Positions 1-9,092 of a stretch of DNA of 64,000 bases are shown here, in pieces. The notes beneath the pieces were generated by a model, which saw only the letters and a program-made list of their open reading frames with translations, ran no database searches and had not been told where the DNA came from. This DNA is from JACKCR01 sp041390305. GTDB lineage: Bacteria > Eisenbacteria > RBG-16-71-46 > CAIMUX01. The translations under genes and the position numbers were made by a program. Where the stretch lies: assembly GCA_041390305.1 (NCBI GenBank), contig JAWKQE010000015.1, forward strand, positions 1 through 64,000, written 5' to 3'. Numbering within the stretch: position 1 is the first letter of the stretch; the number at the start of each line of letters is the position of its first letter.

Positions 1-164
1 TTCAGGATCACGAACTGATGGCGGCTCGCACACGAAATTCCTGACAGGCCCGGCCCCGGCTGGTCGAACGGGCGCCTCGAGGCTGTCGTCCCGGACCTGC
101 GGTCTGGAGCCCCGCAGCACCAGTCCACGCGGACGACACTCGCCTCGCGACGCCCGTCCCGAAC
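1..164. other. window edge, no gene seen
   Basis: This stretch lies downstream of the stop of the minus-strand gene at 165. No open frame with a ribosome site and no clear terminator was recognised. It may belong to an intergenic region or to a gene outside the window. Confidence 0.4.
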
Positions 165-3100
165 CTACCTCAGGCGGAGCACCCGCGCCGCCCGCTCATA
201 TCCCTCGGTCCGCATCCGGTACCAGTAGAGACCGCTCGGTACGTCATGTCCGGCGTCGTCTCTCCCGTCCCAGGTGACGGACTGGAGCCCCGCTTCGGCT
301 TTCCCGTCGATCAGTCTCCGTACCTGGCGTCCCTGTGCATCGAAGACCGTGATCTCGACGTCCTGGGAGTTCGCGAGCTGGAAGGAGATCTCGGTCGTCT
401 CGGGGAAGGGACTCGGCCGGGCCGCGTAGAGGGCGGTCGTGGCCGGACCGCCTGGCGCGTCGTGCACGTCGGTGTTGGAGAAGTCCGCGAGCCAGGCAAG
501 CGCACTCCCGAGTTCGCTCACGACCGCCTGCACGATCTCTTCGTGCGTCGGCTCACAGCCGCCTCCGCTCTCCAGCGCCATGCGGTGCCAGGAGACTCCG
601 TCGAGCACGGCTCTCCAGGCCTCTGGTTGTAGCGGCACGTGGGTGGCGATCTGCTCGAAGTCGACCGGATCACCGACTGCGTCCTGGTAGCTCCGGTTTC
701 CGACACCGTCGCCGACGGCGCCGAGCACGTCGTAGTCCGCGATCGGACACTCGTCCCCGTACACGCGGTGCTCGTACGGCCCCCCGTACTCGGTTCCGTA
801 CTCCGCGCCCTCGGGCACGGTGATCGGAATGCAGACCCGATCGTCCCCGGTCCAGTCCCGGTAGGAGTCCGACACGAGCGAGGCCCCGAGCTTGGCCAGG
901 AACGACGGACGGACCGCCGCGATCCTCGACGCAATCCCGTCACCACTCACGAGGAGCCCCTGGCGCTCCGAGACGGCGTAGCCCAGCCACCAGGAGAGAA
1001 AATCGAAGTCCTCCGGCCACATGAGGTAGTCGCCGGCCTTGCGGGAGCCCGTATTGAGGATGATCGTCTGGTAGCGGATGAGGTCGCGCGCGCTGGCACC
1101 GTTGTTTCCGAAGTTTCTGCGCTCCAGCGGCGCCTTCCAGATCGAGTTCGGGTCCCCATAATCGTACCGGTCGTACCAGACGCCGAGCTGCGCGAGCGCT
1201 TCCTCGATGTACGACTGCGCGTCGGCCTCGTCGGCATCTATGTAGAGTACCGACGGCCACTCGTAGTGCGAACCGACCTTGCGGACACGGGGAAGGATCT
1301 CGAACTCGAGGAAGTTACCGCCGGCGGTATCCGGAAGGATGTACCGGTACTCCGGCGTGCCCACGTAGTTCGCGGTCACGAAGTACTCGATCTGGGTTCC
1401 CGCCTGGAAGAGCCCGTCCGGGAGGATCTCGTTTGCAGAGGCGAGCTCCCCGGCGCCGGCGTCGAAGTCGTCATCGTCCTCTCGGAAGTAGGAGCAGAAC
1501 TTGTACGGAAACGGCAGGGTACCCTGTTGGCAGGAGTCCATATAGGCCCACGCGAATCCGATCGGGCCGTCCCCGGCGAGTTCAGAGTCGATGGCGACAC
1601 CATCCGCCACCCGATCGCGCCATGCCTCGTATTCAGTCGACGCGTAGGGCGACACATTGGAGACGCGGAACCACAGCTTCGTCTCCCACGATGATGTTGC
1701 GGAGCCTGGGCGAGGCCCCTCGACGACGAGGGAATCTCCCAGGATGATCGGCGGGGTGGTCCCGAACCCGTGGACGTTTCGCGACACGTCGGCGTTCCCT
1801 TCGTCATAGATCTGAGTACCTTGCGGGTAGCCGTCCTGGAACCGCGTCCCGTCCGCGAAGGAGATCAACGGAGCGGCCGGGGTGCTGCTGACCCGGAACC
1901 GGACGTTGTCGACGAGCGGGCTGGCGTTCGTGACTCCCGTGCAGTCCTCCGGAGGAATGCCGAAGGCATCGCAGGAGGAGAACACCTCGTAGACGAACTT
2001 CACCTGCTCTGCGTCCTGCGGGAGAGGGTTGTCCACCGCGGAGGCATTCAGCACGAGCCGGTCACAGATCGGGTCGGGGACGAAGAAGAACGAGTAGATG
2101 CCCGTTCGTGGGGACCAACCGATCTCCCCCGTCTCCTCGCAGACCCAAGGGAAATAGTACGCACCGGCGCGATAGAACACACCGTTGGAGCGGGGCAGGT
2201 CGGCGAACTGATCCCACTCGATCTCCACCAGTAGGTTCTCCTCCGGAGGGAACGCGGGGATGGCGTCGTTCAGGAGATCGACGATCGGAGAGATCGCCAT
2301 CTCGTGCTGGCCCGTCGGATGTGTGCCGCCGATACCGGCACCATCGTGGATTTCGAGCACGTTCCCGGAGAGACCGCACCCGCAGAACTCCGGGAGCATG
2401 TAGCCAGAGAGGGGCGCCGTCCCGAGCAGGACCCCGACCCCGGGAGTGGGCTCGGCGCTCCATCCTTCGAGGTCCGATTCGAACCCGAAGAGGACCGTGT
2501 CGGAGCCGGCCGGACCGACGTGGTCGAGACGGACGTCATCGACGGCCAGGGCGCCGTACTCGGTGGGAGCGAGGCCGTCTTCGTCCGACCAGGTGCCATC
2601 CGACGTCATGGCGAAGATGATCTGGAACTCCGACTCTCCATGAAAGTCCGCAGCCGTGAGAGTGAGGGAATCCTCGAGGCCTACGGGTGGACTCACGGGG
2701 TGGTCCGGGGCGAGTCCGCCCTGCGCAGTGAACCGCCTGAGTTCCGTTTCCTCCCCGGACGGCAGGGTGCGAAGGTAGACCAGGGAGTAATCGTAGTCCT
2801 CCTCGACGTCGTAGAAGTGGACCCAGGAGAGGATGACATCGCTCGTGCCGTCCCAGGTGAACGCGGGACTGACGAAGCGTTGCCGCCAGTCGTTTCCGTA
2901 CCCAACGCCACCGACCCAACACTGGGCCAGGGCTTCGGATCCGAAATCACCGATCCAGGCCGAGCCCTGCCCGCGAAGAACCGGCGCGGCGACGAGGTTG
3001 AACGGATCGGCGTTCCAGGTCGCCCCGTCGATGAAGCGGCCGTGGACTTCCTCCTGTTCGGTCAGGTCGTCGGACGTCCATCCCTCCAGGGGATCCGGAC

Positions 3101-3392
3101 TGCCGTGATCGAACGTCCAGGTCTCGCCGAGGACCGCGAACCCATCGTCATCGACGAAGCCCAAGTACAAGGTGTCACCCGGCGCACGCGCCGCGGAGAG
3201 TGCCCGGCCATCGTCGCTCGATACTCGTCCGGATTCGGCGACCGACTCGGACGGAGCCGGCACGAGCGGTTCCACGACGAGCGACGTGGATCGTGCGTGA
3301 GCAACGTGGAGCATCGAAAGGAGCAGCAGCGAGGAGGCGGAGGCGGCGACAGAGAAAACGAAAGGCCACTGGAGACTTGGCATCGTTCTCAT
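165..3392 (-). CDS. large secreted surface protein with FlgD-like C-terminal domain
   Basis: The product has 1075 residues. The start at 3392 is chosen because a GGGGGG-rich ribosome site precedes it and a hydrophobic signal peptide ending near AHA follows at once; the frame stays open further upstream but the extra residues are Arg-rich and not protein-like. The N-terminal half holds a domain with the phrase VLGETWTFDHG..D..EGW and beta-rich 'lamin/jelly-roll' style segments with paired Cys. The last ~85 residues form a FlgD-like beta-sandwich (P-F-P-E-T-T start, VFDAQGR, WDGRDDAG, PSGLYWYR). Such C-terminal domains often act as sorting or anchoring signals in FCB bacteria. A decayed paralogue lies at 35491-37225. 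The function is unknown; an extracellular structural or adhesive role is inferred. Confidence 0.85.
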   Translation of the reverse strand: MRTMPSLQWPFVFSVAASASSLLLLSMLHVAHARSTSLVVEPLVPAPSESVAESGRVSSDDGRALSAARAPGDTLYLGFVDDDGFAVLGETWTFDHGSPDPLEGWTSDDLTEQEEVHGRFIDGATWNADPFNLVAAPVLRGQGSAWIGDFGSEALAQCWVGGVGYGNDWRQRFVSPAFTWDGTSDVILSWVHFYDVEEDYDYSLVYLRTLPSGEETELRRFTAQGGLAPDHPVSPPVGLEDSLTLTAADFHGESEFQIIFAMTSDGTWSDEDGLAPTEYGALAVDDVRLDHVGPAGSDTVLFGFESDLEGWSAEPTPGVGVLLGTAPLSGYMLPEFCGCGLSGNVLEIHDGAGIGGTHPTGQHEMAISPIVDLLNDAIPAFPPEENLLVEIEWDQFADLPRSNGVFYRAGAYYFPWVCEETGEIGWSPRTGIYSFFFVPDPICDRLVLNASAVDNPLPQDAEQVKFVYEVFSSCDAFGIPPEDCTGVTNASPLVDNVRFRVSSTPAAPLISFADGTRFQDGYPQGTQIYDEGNADVSRNVHGFGTTPPIILGDSLVVEGPRPGSATSSWETKLWFRVSNVSPYASTEYEAWRDRVADGVAIDSELAGDGPIGFAWAYMDSCQQGTLPFPYKFCSYFREDDDDFDAGAGELASANEILPDGLFQAGTQIEYFVTANYVGTPEYRYILPDTAGGNFLEFEILPRVRKVGSHYEWPSVLYIDADEADAQSYIEEALAQLGVWYDRYDYGDPNSIWKAPLERRNFGNNGASARDLIRYQTIILNTGSRKAGDYLMWPEDFDFLSWWLGYAVSERQGLLVSGDGIASRIAAVRPSFLAKLGASLVSDSYRDWTGDDRVCIPITVPEGAEYGTEYGGPYEHRVYGDECPIADYDVLGAVGDGVGNRSYQDAVGDPVDFEQIATHVPLQPEAWRAVLDGVSWHRMALESGGGCEPTHEEIVQAVVSELGSALAWLADFSNTDVHDAPGGPATTALYAARPSPFPETTEISFQLANSQDVEITVFDAQGRQVRRLIDGKAEAGLQSVTWDGRDDAGHDVPSGLYWYRMRTEGYERAARVLRLR

Positions 3393-3487
3393 GGTTCCCC
3401 CCAAGCGACCGGCCAAGCCGGTCGGTCCGGTGTTTGCCGGGCGCCCGACGTTCCTCTGAGCGTGGGCGCTCTGCCGAGGAAGGCGCG

Positions 3488-3532
3488 GCTGTCTTCGGCT
3501 GAAGACGGCAACGTCGTGGCCTTGCCACGACG
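3488..3532. promoter_or_regulatory. two adjacent stem-loops in a divergent promoter region
   Basis: In the 266-bp gap between the divergent starts at 3392 and 3659 there are two consecutive inverted repeats. The first pairs 3488-3496 with 3501-3509 (GTCTTC/GAAGAC core, 4-nt loop, one G-T pair). The second pairs 3512-3520 with 3524-3532 perfectly (CGTCGTGGC/GCCACGACG, 3-nt loop). They lie in the leader of one or both genes. No known riboswitch was recognised. Confidence 0.45.
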
Positions 3533-3658
3533 GGGGGACCGATGGCATCGTGCCACGCCCGATTCTCGGGGCGCAACCGGATTCAGCCACTCGTGATATG
3601 ATCGTTGCTCGGCCCCGTGGCCGCGACTCGAATGCCGGACCCACAACGGAGACACCTC

Positions 3659-5548
3659 ATGCTGACTTCCGAGCTACGTTCCGGAGGATCCGCCGGATCC
3701 CCCGCCGGCCAGACCACTCCCACACACCTGCTGCGTGGTTTGCCCCAATCCGCCCCGTCCGCCAGAGTCGTCGCACGCGGTTTCGCCGGCCTGCTCGCCG
3801 CCTCCGCCGCCTTTACCGCCCTCACCCTCCCTCAGCCCGCGCTGGCCGAGTGGGACGTCGACGGGATCGAGGAACTCCTCCCTCGTGAGGAGTCGCCGCG
3901 GGACTACGAGATGTGGCGTGGACGCGAAGACGAGCTCGCACGTCTCCAGTCCCTCCGCGTCGCCGACCCGCCGCCGATGGCGCCGATCCGGAACTGCGCG
4001 GAATGGGAGCCGCTCACCGGTGTCCTGATCCGGTATCCACTCGGACTCCCGTACAACCTCATCCGTGACCTCGACGATCACCTCACGGTCCACGTGGTCG
4101 TTTCGAGCGGAAACCTGGCCGCGGCGCAGTCGAACTTCACGAACCAGGGCGTGGACATGAACCAGGTCGAGTGGCTGGTCAAGCCGAACGACTCGATCTG
4201 GACGCGCGACTACGGTCCATGGTTCGTCTTCGATGGCGAGAACAACCTCGGCATCATCGACCACACCTACAACCGCCCGGCGCGGCCGAACGACAACCTG
4301 ATTCCGGTCGAGTTCGCGAACCAGCAGGGGATCCCGGTCTACAGCCACGACATGTACCACACGGGTGGCAACTACATGACGGACGGCTTCCACGTCAGCT
4401 CGTCGACCGCGCTCGTCTACAACGAAGCCGCGTCCCACAACGGCATGACATCCGCTCAGGTCGATCAGCTCATGTTCGACTACTACGGGATCGAGAACTA
4501 CGAGGTGCTCGACTACATCGAGCCGACCGGAATCCACCACATCGACACGTGGGCCAAGTTCCTCGACGAAGAGACGGTGCTCGTGAAGGAGGTCTGGTCG
4601 ACGCACGTCAGCTACAACAACCTCAACCAGCGGGCGACCCTGCTCGCCTCGCTCCCCGCATCCACGGGCCGGAACTACGACGTCCACCGGGTCTACTGCT
4701 ACAACCTCGGCAACGGCACCCCGGCGTCGTACACGAACAGCCTCATCGCAAACGAGCGGGTCTACGTTCCGCTCTTCGGCAACGCGACGTACGACGCCGA
4801 CGCGATCGCCGCCTACGAAGCCGCCATGCCGGGCTATGACGTGCGCGGGTACACCTACAGCGGTTGGCTCTCCGACGACGCGCTCCACTGCCGCACGAAG
4901 GGCGTGATGGACATCGGCATGCTGCGGGTCGAGCACGTCTCCGTGGAGGGTCCGCAGGAAGGTGACGTCACGATCGACGCATTCGCCCAGACCCACGGTG
5001 GCCACACCATCACGAACGCCGAGATCGTCTACCGTCAGGATGGCGGCTCGTGGACCACGTCCGTCCTGAGCCCGGTCGGAGGTGGGGACTACACCGGCAC
5101 GATCCCGGCCCCCGCCGGCGTGACCACCACCGACTACTACGTCCACTTCGAGGACAGCTCTGGACGCGAGGAAGGGATGCCGCGCTCGGAGCCCGCCGGT
5201 TGGTACTCGTTCGATCACTCCCCCGATCCGTCGAGCGTGCCCGGAGGCTCAGATGTCGTGTCGATCGGACGGGACGCCGAGCTCCTGCCGAACTTCCCGA
5301 ACCCGTTCCCCGAAGCGACCACCTTCCGGTTCGACCTCGCGTACGCCGACCAGGCCGAGCTCCTCGTCTTCGACGCCCAGGGACGTCTCATCCGCACGCT
5401 CTTCCGCGGCGAGGCCGCGGCGGGGCGCAACGAGATCGAATGGAACGGAAAGGACGATCGAGGACGCGACGTACCGTCCGGTGTCTACTACTATCGCCTC
5501 CGCGCCGCAGGCCTCCAGTACACGAGGCCGGCGCAGATCACGAGGTAA
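3659..5548 (+). CDS. secreted peptidylarginine deiminase-like protein (PPAD/agmatine deiminase family)
   Basis: The product has 629 residues, starting at the ATG 7 nt after GGAG. It has an N-terminal hydrophobic segment ending in a signal-peptidase-like PALA motif (about residues 40-63). The guanidino-group-modifying core shows WTRDYGPW (Asp184), TGGNY (236-239), an HxD motif GIHHID (His294, Asp296) and a Cys in ALHCRTKG (Cys411), matching the Asp/His/Asp/Cys set of Porphyromonas PPAD. The family hydrolyses arginine side chains or agmatine to citrulline or N-carbamoylputrescine plus ammonia. The C-terminal ~90 residues are a FlgD-like domain (VFDAQGR, WNGKDDRG, PSGVYYYR). A secreted protein-modifying role is inferred from the signal peptide and tail; free arginine or agmatine as substrate is the alternative. 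Confidence 0.85.
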   Translation: MLTSELRSGGSAGSPAGQTTPTHLLRGLPQSAPSARVVARGFAGLLAASAAFTALTLPQPALAEWDVDGIEELLPREESPRDYEMWRGREDELARLQSLRVADPPPMAPIRNCAEWEPLTGVLIRYPLGLPYNLIRDLDDHLTVHVVVSSGNLAAAQSNFTNQGVDMNQVEWLVKPNDSIWTRDYGPWFVFDGENNLGIIDHTYNRPARPNDNLIPVEFANQQGIPVYSHDMYHTGGNYMTDGFHVSSSTALVYNEAASHNGMTSAQVDQLMFDYYGIENYEVLDYIEPTGIHHIDTWAKFLDEETVLVKEVWSTHVSYNNLNQRATLLASLPASTGRNYDVHRVYCYNLGNGTPASYTNSLIANERVYVPLFGNATYDADAIAAYEAAMPGYDVRGYTYSGWLSDDALHCRTKGVMDIGMLRVEHVSVEGPQEGDVTIDAFAQTHGGHTITNAEIVYRQDGGSWTTSVLSPVGGGDYTGTIPAPAGVTTTDYYVHFEDSSGREEGMPRSEPAGWYSFDHSPDPSSVPGGSDVVSIGRDAELLPNFPNPFPEATTFRFDLAYADQAELLVFDAQGRLIRTLFRGEAAAGRNEIEWNGKDDRGRDVPSGVYYYRLRAAGLQYTRPAQITR

Positions 5549-5643
5549 CCAGGCGGGCTCGGGGTACGTCCCCAACCGCGTCCGTGGCCGAGTCGCGTCC
5601 TACCGCACGTGTGCGCGGGACGCACCGGGCCGAGAGGTGGAGA

Positions 5644-6177
5644 GTGAACGAGTACTTGATCCTGACGGTGATCGCGGACGATCGTCCCGGTCTCGTCGAC
5701 ACGCTGTCCCGCACGATCGCAGAACACGACGGTAGCTGGCTCGAGAGCCGGATGTCCCGGCTCGCCGGCAAGTTCGCCGGAGTCCTCCGGATCGAAGTGG
5801 CGAGTGAGCGGAGCGATGCGCTGGAAGCCGCGCTCCACGCACTGTCGTCAGAAGGCTTCCACCTCCAACTCGAACGCAGCCCGGACCCCGGCGCGGTCGA
5901 GGCGCCGCGCGAACTCATTCTCGAGGTCGTCGGGCATGACCGCCCGGGGATCGTCGCGGCCCTCTCCCGCACCCTCGCGGTGCACCGAGTCAACGTCGAG
6001 TCCCTCGAGACGGAGCGGAAGAACGCCGCGATGTCCGGCGAGAGCCTCTTCCAGGCGAAGGCCCGGATCCACATGCCCGCGGACCTCGATGAGGAGCAGT
6101 TGCGCCGTGCGCTCGAGGCGATCGCGGGCGATCTGATGGTCGACCTCAGGATGGGGGCGGAAGCGAAGCCGGCCTGA
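5644..6177 (+). CDS. tandem ACT-domain protein, GcvR-like
   Basis: The product has 177 residues. The GTG start at 5644 follows AGGTGGAGA. Two ACT domains are visible: about residues 1-80, with ADDRPGLVDTLSRTIAEHDG, and about 90-170, with GHDRPGIVAALSRTLAVHRVNVESLET. This twin-ACT layout is that of the glycine cleavage regulator GcvR and related ligand-binding regulators. No DNA-binding domain is present, so it would act by binding an amino acid or a partner protein. No gcv genes are nearby, so the GcvR name is by architecture only. It follows the deiminase gene by 95 bp on the same strand. Confidence 0.8.
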   Translation: MNEYLILTVIADDRPGLVDTLSRTIAEHDGSWLESRMSRLAGKFAGVLRIEVASERSDALEAALHALSSEGFHLQLERSPDPGAVEAPRELILEVVGHDRPGIVAALSRTLAVHRVNVESLETERKNAAMSGESLFQAKARIHMPADLDEEQLRRALEAIAGDLMVDLRMGAEAKPA

Positions 6178-6185
6178 AGCGCTGA

Positions 6186-6204
6186 CTCCCGCACCAGACG
6201 GGAG
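6186..6204. terminator. stem-loop between convergent genes
   Basis: CTCCCG (6186-6191) pairs with CGGGAG (6199-6204) across a 7-nt loop in the 40-bp gap between convergent stops at 6177 and 6218. There is no T-run, so an intrinsic terminator role is a guess from position. Confidence 0.35.
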
Positions 6205-6217
6205 AGCCCCGGCATCC

Positions 6218-6955
6218 TCAGGGGGTGTCCTCCAGGCTCACCTCGTCCCCGATCGCGACCGAACCGGGCTCCACCGTGGTGCCGTACACGCCCAGGCACC
6301 CTCCGCGATCCTGCGCAACGGTTCGCAGGATGCTCGGGTTCCGTTCTCCCGACACCGGGTCGACGGTGATGACGACACACCGCCCGTCCCGCTTGTCGAC
6401 CCGCATCCGGAATCCACCGACGCGGAGAATGCTCCCGACCCACCTGTCTTCTTCGAACGGCTCACCCGACTTCAGGTCGACGAGCACGTTCGGGCGGAAC
6501 CGATCGACCTCGAGGAAAAGGCCGACCTCCCCGCCGAGCCGCTCGATGGTCTGCGTCGAAGTGACCGAGAGCGGGAACGTATCGAAGACCCCGCGTGACT
6601 GCCGGATCACGCGAACGGGCAGCGGCGTCAGCTCCGCGGCCAAGGCAGGGTCCGTCACGTCCAGGACGGCACCCTTCGGTGTCCGCACGATGGTGGGCGA
6701 AACGTCAGGGCGCTCCGGATCGAGGAACGAAGGCCGGAAGTGGCTCATGTCCGCACGGTCGCGAATGGTCAGCCATGGGAATCCGCTCTCCGGCTTGTCG
6801 CTGCGGACGAACGCCCAGCGCCGATCTCCCACGAGGCCGTGCCACCCGACCTGGACGTCCTGCAATGCTTCCGCGGCCATCGACTTCACGGGGTATCGCC
6901 AGAGACCGACGACGCTTCCAACAACCTGACCGTCCCGGGTACGGAAAGTGGGCAT
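6218..6955 (-). CDS. MOSC-domain protein
   Basis: The product has 245 residues, starting at an ATG after GAGAGGTACCC. An N-terminal beta-barrel domain (VVGLWRYPVKSMAAEAL, then GLVGDRRWAFV) precedes the MOSC domain. The conserved MOSC cysteine is in DGRCVVITVDP (Cys193), followed by G..NP.IL and GVYG. MOSC proteins carry sulfur or molybdenum-cofactor-linked chemistry; bacterial members of this length (YcbX type) detoxify N-hydroxylated bases together with a reductase. No [2Fe-2S] domain is fused here, unlike YcbX. It is a single gene, convergent with the ACT protein. Confidence 0.85.
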   Translation of the reverse strand: MPTFRTRDGQVVGSVVGLWRYPVKSMAAEALQDVQVGWHGLVGDRRWAFVRSDKPESGFPWLTIRDRADMSHFRPSFLDPERPDVSPTIVRTPKGAVLDVTDPALAAELTPLPVRVIRQSRGVFDTFPLSVTSTQTIERLGGEVGLFLEVDRFRPNVLVDLKSGEPFEEDRWVGSILRVGGFRMRVDKRDGRCVVITVDPVSGERNPSILRTVAQDRGGCLGVYGTTVEPGSVAIGDEVSLEDTP

Positions 6956-7314
6956 GGGTACCTCTCATGAGGCGCCCTTTCCAAACCCACACGCCATCGA
7001 GCGTGACGGACAGGGTCCGCTGCAGCGCCTCTCGACGGACGGGAGGCCGCACGGCGCGGCCTCGAAACAGCCAGAATGACTACAGTCGGACGCCTCCCTA
7101 GTCAAGTGAGACGGCGTGCACACGACAAACAGGGGCACGGGACGACCAGCGGGGGGAACCGCGAAACGTCTTTGGATGCCGACGCCACCGGCAGCTTCGG
7201 ATGTTGTACACTCGCCGCGCCTGCAGAGAGCATCCCACGCCCCCGCGGCACAAGCGGCGGGCGTCTCCGCAATCGAGTTGGACCGCCGCAACACCGGTCT
7301 CTGGAGAATCATCC
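6956..7314. other. intergenic region between divergent genes
   Basis: This stretch of 359 bases separates the divergent starts at 6955 and 7315. It must hold both promoters, but no confident -35/-10 pair, operator or RNA gene was recognised. Frames that cross it are Arg/Pro-rich and lack ribosome sites. Confidence 0.4.
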
Positions 7315-9027
7315 ATGAGAGTCCGCCCCTTCGGCCACTCCGCGCCGTACGTCCCGTCGCCCGTCACGTCGTCCCTCGCGTCTCTGTCCGGTCGCGGACG
7401 TCCTGATCGGCGATCGATCCGCAGCGCGAGGCGAGTCCTGCCGTTCCCCTCTTCGGGATGGCTCGTTCTTCTCGGAGCCTTCCTCGTGCTCGCCCTCTGT
7501 CCGGGCCGGGCGCACGCCGTCGACAAGGACGTCGCCAAGGCGGCCGAGCGCGCATTCAATGAGGAGCCCCGCGCCGTCCGGGCCGGGCTCGAGATCGCGC
7601 CGATCACCTGGATCGAGTTGGATGGAAGTCTCTACTGCTACTCCGTCCCCAGGCGCCTCCTCCGGATGGGACGGCAGGGGTCGACGTTCCGGATCGACTC
7701 GATCAAGTACGAGCGGGGCCACCTCGAACTGCGGATGGAGTCGACATCAGGAACCCGCCTCGATCTCCGTGTCTTCGACAGCGCGAACGACGAAGAGGAC
7801 GACCTGAGCCAGGTCCTCGTCAGCATCGTCCTCCCCACCGTGCTCTCCACCGTCTTCGAGTTCCAGAGTGACGCCTCCCCGGATCCGATCACGGTGAACA
7901 CGGAGAGTGACCTCATTCATCTGACGGGGTGCAACCATCTTCCGGCGCCCGGAAGCCGTCGGTCGTTCGCGTCGCTCCCGGCCGCGGAGGCGCTCGGGTT
8001 CGTCCCCTGCTCGATCTGCTTCACGGACGCCGTCGCAGTCGACCTTCCGGGGTACGTGACGATCCGGAAGGAAGCCCTGGAGAACGCCCGCCTCTACGAG
8101 ATGGCGTTCCCGCTCGTCCAGGACGAGACCGTCCAGTCCCGCGTCCAGGAGACCGGGGAGTCCCTGCTCGAAGCGCTCCCTTTCGAGGGGCTCGGGTTCG
8201 ACTACCGTTTCCGCGTCGTCGAGTCGTCGATCGCGAACGCCATCTCGTTCCCCACCGGGCTGGTCTACGTGACGTCCTCGCTCTACCGCGCGCTCGAGAG
8301 TCCGCGCGAACTCGAAGCCGTCCTCGCACACGAGATCGCGCACTGTGAACTCCACTACAACGAAGACGCGGAGAACCCGGAGAGCGAAGCCGCCGCCATG
8401 AGAACGACTCTCACCGAGCGGTACGCGGACCGCAGACGCCGGGAAACCGAGTCGGACGTCGCAGCGGCCGCTCTTCTGGTACTGGCCCATCCCGGCGACG
8501 ATCCCCTCTACCCAATCCAGCGCGTCCTTCGGAAGCTCCAGTACGCCTCCTACGAGGTTCCGACGGACGAAGCGCAATGGAACTCGACCCACGCCACCAC
8601 GTCGGAACGGCTCTCGCTCTTCCATCCGACTGCGTTCGAGGCTCTCCCCCCGGATCGACGCTACCTCGGCGTGAACGAGGCCGGAGAGACGCTCGTCGAG
8701 GTCGTACCGGTCGCGATCACCCACCGACACGTCGACACCGCCAGCACCTGGACTTCGGCGCGGTACCGAGACACTTCACTGGTCGTTCTGTTCGTACACC
8801 TGGGCGAGGCCGCCGAGCCTGAGAACAAGGTCGAGGGACAAGCGGTACGGGAGAGCGGCACGAGAGTCGCCTGGGGCTCTGCGAAGTACCTTTCCGCCCT
8901 CGAACCCGGCCGTTCCGGGATTCAGGTCGCCCCGTTCGTCTCGAACATCGAGCGGGGAGATATCACGGACTTCGAGTTGAAGTTCGAAGGCGTCGAGGAG
9001 TGGCAGACGGAAGAGGTGGGCCCGTGA
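7315..9027 (+). CDS. M48-family metalloprotease with an internal Cys motif
   Basis: The product has 570 residues; the ATG lies 7 nt after GGAGA. A hydrophobic stretch (about residues 45-65, ending GRAHA) predicts export. The zinc site HEIAH is at 339-343, with the downstream ETESD segment as candidate third ligand, as in M48 peptidases. The sequence upstream of the protease domain carries Cys206 (LTGCNHL), Cys232 and Cys235 (FVPCSICF), spaced like the Ada-type Zn-binding motif. The C-terminal ~130 residues are an additional beta-rich domain, where a folding or substrate role is possible. A periplasmic or secreted quality-control protease is inferred. It is convergent with the gene at 9093. 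Confidence 0.85.
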   Translation: MRVRPFGHSAPYVPSPVTSSLASLSGRGRPDRRSIRSARRVLPFPSSGWLVLLGAFLVLALCPGRAHAVDKDVAKAAERAFNEEPRAVRAGLEIAPITWIELDGSLYCYSVPRRLLRMGRQGSTFRIDSIKYERGHLELRMESTSGTRLDLRVFDSANDEEDDLSQVLVSIVLPTVLSTVFEFQSDASPDPITVNTESDLIHLTGCNHLPAPGSRRSFASLPAAEALGFVPCSICFTDAVAVDLPGYVTIRKEALENARLYEMAFPLVQDETVQSRVQETGESLLEALPFEGLGFDYRFRVVESSIANAISFPTGLVYVTSSLYRALESPRELEAVLAHEIAHCELHYNEDAENPESEAAAMRTTLTERYADRRRRETESDVAAAALLVLAHPGDDPLYPIQRVLRKLQYASYEVPTDEAQWNSTHATTSERLSLFHPTAFEALPPDRRYLGVNEAGETLVEVVPVAITHRHVDTASTWTSARYRDTSLVVLFVHLGEAAEPENKVEGQAVRESGTRVAWGSAKYLSALEPGRSGIQVAPFVSNIERGDITDFELKFEGVEEWQTEEVGP

Positions 9028-9092
9028 GAACGCTGGGTACCGACTCATGTGGTGCAGCACCGGGAACCGCAACGCGGATCGAGGTGCGGGGT

